64,000 nucleotides of DNA, from contig NC_088780.1 of NCBI RefSeq assembly GCF_958450345.1, forward strand, positions 35,115,667 through 35,179,666, in the 5' to 3' direction. The DNA is from Calliphora vicina (Eukaryota > Arthropoda > Insecta > Diptera > Calliphoridae). The stretch's first letter is position 1, and the number at the start of each line of letters is the position of its first letter. The position numbers and the translations under genes are program-made. Below are positions 57,031 through 64,000 of this stretch, one piece after another. The notes under the pieces were generated by a model. It was not told the origin of the DNA and searched no databases. It saw only the letters and a program-made list of their open reading frames with translations.

Positions 57031-58918
57031 TCGATTATTCAAAATTAAACCAGTTGCCAACAGCAATTCTCAAATATTTGAGTATTTTAAAAGTGAAGAC
57101 CATTTAAGTATTTTATTTTTATTTAAAAAAATTCAATTTAATTTTTTTGGCGCTATAAAACGTCTATTAGAATTTCTAAATAATAAAAAAATTTATATTT
57201 AAAAATTCTACGTATCCGTTGATCATAAACATTAAAAGTTTATTAAAAATGTCATCAATATTTTTTTATGGCTGTGAACAAAGACATTTTTCATAAATTT
57301 TGTTTTTGAGCAAATTTATGACAAGTAAACAAAGGAAATATTAATTATTGTTATGGTTTCTTTTATTTTGTTAACAAAAAGAGGGGAAAAAAACACAGAA
57401 ATAAAACTTAAGAAATATGTTTGTTATAAAAAATTATGAATATTTGGTTTAAATAACAAACAAAAATTTTAAAAATAGTTAAATTTGAAGGAAAATTTTT
57501 GTAGTTGGTTTTAGGAAATATAAAAAATAAATTAAAAGTGAAATTATACCTAGATAACGAGGGTGATCAGTTTTAAAATCAATTTAAAAAAACGTTAAGG
57601 CTTAAAAGAATTCACCAGAGTTATTGAAAAAATCCCAAATAATTTGTTTTTAGAGCACATTTCTCAATTATCCTTGATGTATGTAGCCTTGACATGGTTT
57701 TATAAATGTGCAGCAACTTCAAATCAATCAATGTGATTTAGCTAACCTTCAACAACAGCCCTCGCTATTAAGTAATAATGCTTGTAGGTAGAGTAGATTA
57801 TGTTTGTTAAATAGAATATCTTTTTTTTTGTTCAATTTAAAGTGTGATATTTATGTAGTTTTCCCACTGTTTGTTTTGTTAGTTTTGCTTTTGTGTCTCT
57901 AATGTTCTTCGAGCGTTTTAATTTACAAATACGTACAAGTATTTGCACATTTTTCTATTAGTTCGGTCATGGTAATTTTTATACCTCTATGGCACTTAAA
58001 TCCATTTAAATAGAACTAAATGAATAATATACAAACATACACTTGTAATAGTAAAACTAGGTACACTAGATTATTAAATTTTAGAATATAAATAATTAGT
58101 CATTGATAAGCTAGATGAAATGAAAAAAACTAAATTTAAAAACGTCTTTATTTCTAAGTTTTAAGCCGATAGAAATGATCAGAGAGCAAGGAATTGTATC
58201 TATTTTTATGATCATTAATGTTCATGTTATTTGTACATGTATGTTTTAGAGTATTTATTTTTCTGTTGTCTAATGTCTGTGTATTTAATAGTGTTTTACT
58301 AATTAGATCGGTTTAGGTTTTTTCTATTTTTCAGCCTTTGTTAAGAGAGGAAGTGAACATATTAACAAGTACATACTTTATATTGTTATTACGAGTATTG
58401 TTGGTGTTACCTACTAGCAACACTAAATAGTATATTCAATGTAGTAAACAGTGAGTGACAATACATTGGAAAATTGTTTGAAAACTATATTACGTAATTT
58501 CAATTTTCAAAAAAATGAACTAACAGAAAATTCAAATTTACTAGGTTTTCTATTAAAATATATATAGTAGATTTCAGCATTTTTAAAGTTTACTTCTTTA
58601 ACTTGAAAAAAGTGCCTCTGAAGCAAAACGATTGTTCACCACAGTGAACAATGAAGTTCTTTTGATTTTGCCCTATTAATTGAGTATTTGAAAAAGTTTC
58701 CATTCTATTGTCAACCACTGTATATAATACATTGTTGTATGTTACGAATACACAACATACATCACATCATATTTAATATGTTATTAGTTGAAATACAAAG
58801 GCTTTTCTTTTTTAAGCTTGTTTTTTCAGACATGGTAGTAAGTACAGACCGTAATGTACTCGTACCATAAACATACAAGTGATTACATTAGCAGCACTTA
58901 CCTACTTTATATACTAAA
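57031..58918. other. AT-rich DNA, nothing recognised
   Basis: No gene, RNA or transposon end was seen. A 60-codon frame at 58688 is unremarkable. Confidence 0.45.
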
Positions 58919-60038
58919 CTAGCTAAAACCCGGTGTGCTTCGCTACCCGTACCGTAAAGATTTACAATATATTTAGTCTATCTAAAATTAGTTTCTGTTC
59001 ATGTGAAAAACATGGATTTTCTAGATTTAGTCCGCAAACTTGCAAACACTGACGTTGAGCTTTATCAATTATCATTGCAAATACTAAGCAAATAGGAAAC
59101 TGCAATCGAGTAAAATCAAATGGCATTTCCGAAGTTATAATTCCCAGTTATAAAGGTCGCTCCGATTAGATTGTTCATTAATTGCCTTACTGTAAGTCGA
59201 GTGTCATTACAAATACGCAAACAATCATACAAACAAACAAACACACATTGACTTTTATATATTTATATATTATTTGTATGTATACATATGAAACCCTTAT
59301 ATATATATATATAAGGGTTTCATATGTATACATAAAAATTTTAACATTTACTTAATATTTTTGGTAGTCCGCGCATTTCTGTACTAAATATTAATATTGA
59401 TAGCTGCTATAGCTGTCCCTATATATAATTTTTCATCACATCTATGGGAGGTCCACGCCCACTATAGCTATTTTGCCCATTTTTGGCCTAAATAAGTAGT
59501 TCATACAAAATTTGAACGCTTTACATACTACAATTATACAGATAGATATGAATTTTAGTATTTAGATTGTTTGGGAAGTGCCACGCCCACTATTTCAGTC
59601 CGCCCATTCTTGTCCTAAATATTAAAATTGATGGTAGAATATCCGTACAAAATGTATGGATTCTATCTCTTATTGTATCCCATATATAAGATTTTTTAAA
59701 TAATCATCATATGGGAGGTGCCACGCCCTCTGTGGCTACTACTCCCATTTTGCCGCAAATATTTAAACAAACAGTGGAATTGCTCATGCAAAATTTGAGG
59801 ACTATAGCTATTATAGTTTCCTAAATATTTGATTTTAAAAATTAACTTTGTATGGGATGTACCACGCCCACTTAAAATTTCAAAACAAAAAGTAGCCTAT
59901 AGCTCCTTCCAGACATACATAAATATACTGTAAAAATTTCAAGCAAATCGGTTCAGCCGTTTAGCCGTCTATAGATCCCAAACTAATAATAATAAACATA
60001 CATACATACAGACACACATTCACTTTTATATATATAGA
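58919..60038 (-). mobile_element. Composite Helitron-like element
   Basis: On the minus strand it begins TCTATATATATAAAAGTGAA (after A at 60039), the same 5' end as the 2650-2972 element. It ends CGGGTAGCGAAGCACACCGG, then GTTTTAGCTAG before T (58918). The body has repeated CCACGCCCACTnnnnnn phrases (59453, 59581, 59720, 59862). A second, internal 5'-end-like sequence (TATATAAAAGTCAATGTGTG) lies at 59245-59264, next to a long palindrome, so two elements seem joined. No Rep/helicase coding is present. Confidence 0.6.
59277..59334. repeat. Perfect 58-bp palindrome
   Basis: TATGTATACATATGAAACCC, then an AT-only centre (TTATATATATATATATAA), then GGGTTTCATATGTATACATA. Pairing is perfect around 59305/59306. 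It marks the junction between the two Helitron-like parts. Confidence 0.95.
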
Positions 60039-60234
60039 TAGATAGGCAGGCATACATTACGACCTCGACTACCCTCCTTCTTAGCATAGCTATTTTAAAT
60101 TTAATTTTTTTTCTATGCTGGTCTAATGACCCACCATACGAAACATTGTATGAGTATTACATGTATCTTTATAATTGCTTTTTAAATTACATAGAACTAT
60201 TTTTGGGGACAAACAGAGACTGAGGATTTAAAAG

Positions 60235-60825
60235 TATACTTACTTAGCGATAACTATTCTGTAGAAAAGTAAAGATAACTGAAACTGTGTTTGTGTAAAA
60301 GTTAAATAAATCGATAATTATTCTATAGAAAAGTAAAAATATCCCTAATTTTTCTAAGTAAAAAGGAAGATGTCGACAAATTTTCTAACTTTTCTATACA
60401 AAAAAAATAATGTTATCGATAACTATAACACAGAAAATTGCAGATTTTGATAACTATTCTACAAAAACTAAAGTTATCGATAACTTTTCTATAGAAAAGT
60501 TAAGTTATCGATAACATTTCTATAGAAAAGAAATATTTTTTCTATAGAAAATCAAAGTTATCGATAACTTTTCTATAGAAAAGTAAAGTTATCGATAACT
60601 TTTCTATAGAAAAGTAAAGTTATCGATAACTTTTCTATAGAAAAGTAAAGTTATCGATAACTTTTCTATAGAAAAGTAAAGTTATCGATAACTTTTCTAT
60701 AGAAAAGTAAAGTTATTGATAACTTTTCTACGGAAAAGCTGTCAAATTTTCTAGAGAAATAAAAGCTATCATTACTTTTCTATATAAAAGTAAAGTTATC
60801 AATAAATTTTCTATAGAATTGTTTG
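60235..60825 (-). repeat. Array 4: 31-bp satellite, GTTATCGATAAC type, inverted
   Basis: About 19 units; the six from 60557 to 60745 are nearly uniform at a 31-bp period. On the plus strand the order is GTTATCGATAAC, TTTTCTATAGAAAAG, TAAA, which is the reverse complement of arrays 2 and 3. The left half is strongly decayed, with loss of whole modules. Confidence 0.95.
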
Positions 60826-62444
60826 GCGAAAGATGGGCTAAGTACCGGCTGTTCTAACTCAAAAATAGTGAATTTTTAATTATTGGGTTACTTACCGGAC
60901 ATTGTAGTTTAGATACAATTAATTGGCTTTGGGTAATGTTGAGTAGAAACAATGCGAGATACATGACAGTTCCTTTGAGGGTATAAGACAACTATTTTAT
61001 GAGATATCTGTTTTATTTAAAATATCCCGAATAGAAGAAATTATTTTGCTAAACTAACCAGCCAAAAATTGACAATGACATCGTATTACATACTAATTAA
61101 CTTACTTTGTTGTTGTTGTAGGAGCAGTGATTGCTGAGTTGATAGCCCGTGGCGAAGTGTACTCGGGTCCTTCCGTTGCGTAGAACCGGCTGTCGTGGGA
61201 ATGAACTTACATTGTAATGATGACTGCATACCATAAGCATTTGTTGAAAGTAGCTCAGTAATTACTAGTAAATAATTACACGAACAATTCTGAAAGAATA
61301 TAATACTCATTTAGTTAATAAAAATTATGAGCTTGTATTGCCCAACACTATTATCAATTAATTTCATTATCAATTAATTAGTAAAATAGAATTTTAACTC
61401 ATTAATTTAATAACACAACTGCTTATAAATATGTTATTACTTTAATAGCACTAAAACTAGTTACAAGTAGTGACTTAGATAACACATTGATAGCTATGTC
61501 TCATAGAATTTGCCCATGCAAATGACTTGAAAATAAGCAGTTAAGAAGTAAGTCATTAATCGTCTACTGCTATGTAATGCGGACGGTATATAGTACTTTA
61601 TTGAGTAATTGCATATCATTGACAAGTTTTTGTTGAGATTGCTTTAAAATTAAATTTGTTGAGTGATTTCAATAAATTTAATAAAACCTTAGTATGTAGT
61701 CACTTGTATGGCCACTTGTACTTTATAAATTGTTACCAAATTCAATTGTAAATCACATTTCCCTGAAATACATTTCAGAAAATGAATCCAAGACCTACTT
61801 AAAGGCAGACAGACATGTTTAGGTCACTCTAGTGTCGTTCTTGACCAACTGTAATTATCTTATTAGTGCTATCTATACAATATAAATTTAATTTTTTTTT
61901 TTTTTGCTTTTTTCATTACTTTTACAATGAACTTTTTAAGTTGGTTGTGTTCAGAGAAATGAAATAGAAACAGAAATAGAAATAGAAAAAAAAATAGTTG
62001 AAAAACAGCAAGTAATGCAAACATTCATTGTTTTTTGACACTACTGAGGTGCTTAAATATTTAAGTGGTCATACTTTAACAAACATATGGGTACCACCAA
62101 CCAACCAGACCAAGTACTTCGTGTTTTTTTTTGCATTTGTTTCATTCATTTAGAAAACAACAACCTGATGGTACTTAGAAAATATATACATATATACAAA
62201 ATACGTCATGTACTTAAACAAAGTAGTTTTTTTTTATTTATTTTGTTCAAAACATTTCAAACTCAACACTCAAGCTCTTACGAATTAGTTAGAGGAAAGC
62301 ACCACCGTGTGTTTTTCATCAACAAACACTTTACTGTTTTCTGTTGGTGTTTCCAATTTTTTTTTTTCATAGAAAATTGCATTTTTATGCGGGTTTGAAA
62401 TTATACATACAAAGATACATTTATATGTAGTAGATATGTGCGTA
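60826..62444. other. AT-rich DNA; possible interspersed-repeat fragment at 61106-61210
   Basis: The stretch 61106-61210 (TTGTTGTTGTAGGAGCAGTG, then GGGTCCTTCCGTTGCGTAGA and ACCGGCTGTCGTGGGAA) is GC-richer than its surroundings and resembles a repeat common in fly genomes from memory only. No second copy occurs here. The rest is unremarkable. Confidence 0.35.
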
Positions 62445-62796
62445 CATTAGGGTGGCCTTCACCAAGGCAAGGATATATAAAAGTTTGTCACTCCGTTTTT
62501 AATTTCCAATTATTCCATTTATAACAGGAGATTTTCCTGCTTTGAGAACTTTGATTGCGGTTTTCACGGTAGACAAACGAAATTTTTTTGCACGGGTCTA
62601 GATAGTCGGTGTAGTATCACAATAGGGCTGTTTGGTGTAAACACATTTTCTAAGTGTTTAGTAAATGTCTCGACTTTGATCCAAAAATGCGCATCTCCTA
62701 AACGTTTACCGATTGTGCTCAAATTGTAAGCATTTTATTTTAAGAACTTGGCAGCATCAAAAATCTCAAAAGTACAAAATAAGGGCCACCTTAGTG
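62445..62796. mobile_element. TA-flanked TIR element (352 bp)
   Basis: The left end CATTAGGGTGGCCTT and right end (reverse complement) CACTAAGGTGGCCCTT match, and TA flanks both sides (62443-62444, 62797-62798). The left interior has a short mini-me-like stretch (TATATAAAAGTTTGTCACTC), perhaps captured or coincidental. No ORF is present. Probably a Tc1/mariner-type MITE. Confidence 0.7.
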
Positions 62797-63484
62797 TACA
62801 CATACTTACAATATTGTAATAGTACCATATTTATATACAAGTGGTGGTAAACAGTCTTTAAGATTGTTTTCATATAAACCACATTTGGAAAACCAAACCG
62901 ACCCTATTTAATACTCGTTCGTACAACTTCTACTTTAGTTTCTTGCTGATATTGTTGTTATATTTCTGCTCTAAATACCCTGAGGAGTGTTATTTTGTTT
63001 CCATTTTTTTTATATATTCCATGGTGATTTCCTAGTAATCTAACTCTCTCTCTCTGTCGTCTTCTTCATTGTCCTCCTCTTTACAACTTGAAAAGTTAAG
63101 GTTCATTTACCATTAAGTATGTTACTTTATTTTACTTGCCATTTCCTTGAGGTGACGGTTGTGCTGGTTGGCGGAGCTGTTTTGTAAATTAAATAATAGA
63201 ATTTATTTCATTTTTCTTTTTCTTTGTAAAAGGACACCCCATATAAATTTTGCTTTAAAGAAAAGGAGAGTTGAAAGTTATTGTGTGGTTGTTAAGGGAA
63301 CATTTATTAACACTGATTAATGACATCAACATATTTTTTTTGCTTTTCATGTCGTTTTTTATACATTTAAGCCAGCATGTGTTTATCAATAGGAATAATC
63401 TAGAATAATTCTACTAAAGAATAATTAATAAGTATTTTTACTAAAATTCAAGTTGAAAGCAAGTGTAATTCAAGCCTTGATATA
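62797..63484. other. AT-rich DNA, nothing recognised
   Basis: A short CTCTCTCTCTC run lies near 63045-63055. No gene was seen. Confidence 0.45.
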
Positions 63485-64000
63485 CACAGTGCAACACGAA
63501 AAAATATAACCATATATGGACACCACTACGTTATAAAAACTCGTGTCTACCAGTAGTTTTGCTTAAAGTCATGTACATTTTTTTATGAGCCCCCAAAGAT
63601 TTGGGGCCTCGGTGTAATTTTTGCAAAAAATTATCATTTTCTCAGGCTCATATCTTATAAACCGTTCGGAATTTTGATTTACTCTCTAAGTCAAAGTTGT
63701 AGCTCTTGACATATAGAACAAAAATTGTGAACATGTAAAATAAAAATCACTTCATCTTCAAGATCAAATTCGCAAAGAACTATAAAAAATTCGATTTTTT
63801 TAACCTTTTCCCCCCTGTTCCGCTCCATATTAGCAAACCGTTCAAAGTTTAGGGAAAAAATCAACTACAAAACTTTACTTAAGATCTCAATAACCAACTT
63901 TTTAGAACATTTGAACTTCCTAGGAAGGATTCCTAACACCGCACAGTGCGGCCAAAAGCACCTTTGTCCGGCCAAAAGTCGAAAAAACAAGTTTTTAGTT
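63485..64000. other. Possible transposon part running off the window
   Basis: CACAGTGCAACACGAAAAAA starts at 63485, and a second CACAGTG lies at 63943 followed by two GGCCAAAAG copies. The region is GC-richer than its flanks and has no frame. CACAGTG can be a Transib-type end, but no inverted partner is visible before the window ends. Confidence 0.3.

Overview
The window looks like repeat-dense, AT-rich nuclear DNA from a higher fly. A calyptrate such as a blow fly, flesh fly or house fly is my best guess. The guess rests on the many GTCY-containing mini-me/Helentron-type elements, several mauritiana-type mariner relics, and TA-flanked and hAT-type MITEs. No intact protein-coding host gene can be supported: every open frame above 60 codons is a transposon relic, a translation of a simple or tandem repeat, or unrecognised. 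The one confident functional gene is a tRNA-Thr(UGU) on the minus strand at 37200-37270, with a Pol III T-run terminator.

Layout. 0-23.6 kb is a nested transposon graveyard. It holds mauritiana-type mariner relics (400-910, 2210-3062, 10590-11795, 17206-18312), at least eight mini-me/Helentron-like pieces, and a Helitron-like insert with A^TC...CTAG^T ends inside a mariner (2650-2972). It also holds small DNA elements whose ends and target duplications can be read directly: a Tc1-like element (8578-9126), a hAT MITE (12537-12882), a TA element (13755-14335), a long-TIR element with a 9-bp duplication (11350-11583) and a Transib-like element (22878-23600). A broken non-LTR retrotransposon lies at 20560-22035, and decayed transposases of a second DDE family lie at 9.3, 16.2 and 22.1 kb.

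25.5-36.4 kb holds three blocks, about 6.5 kb in total, of strand-asymmetric pyrimidine-rich DNA. They are built from degenerate 10-11 bp CTTTCCTTNG units with larger duplications on top, separated by about 2 kb of ordinary AT-rich DNA. 37-43 kb is mostly single-copy, with the tRNA, a mariner, a LINE tail and a dispersed repeat that also occurs at the left edge of the window.

43.2-60.8 kb is the most unusual part. Four arrays all have a 31-bp period and share one palindromic module (TTTTCTATAGAAAA) joined to one of two other modules: TGTCT-CGTGA-AGACA in array 1, or GTTATCGATAAC in arrays 2-4. The second contains TATCGATA, the published DREF/BEAF-type core of Drosophila. Arrays 2 and 3 share an orientation, array 4 is inverted, and array 3 is split by a mariner relic. 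The long, nearly uniform cores with decayed edges are typical of tandem DNA homogenised by unequal exchange. A composite Helitron with a perfect 58-bp palindrome (58919-60038) lies between arrays 3 and 4. The rest, to 64 kb, is AT-rich DNA with one TA-flanked TIR element (62445-62796) and an unclassified repeat running off the end.

All boundaries were read by eye. Family names rest on terminal motifs, target duplications and recognisable peptide motifs, not on database searches.
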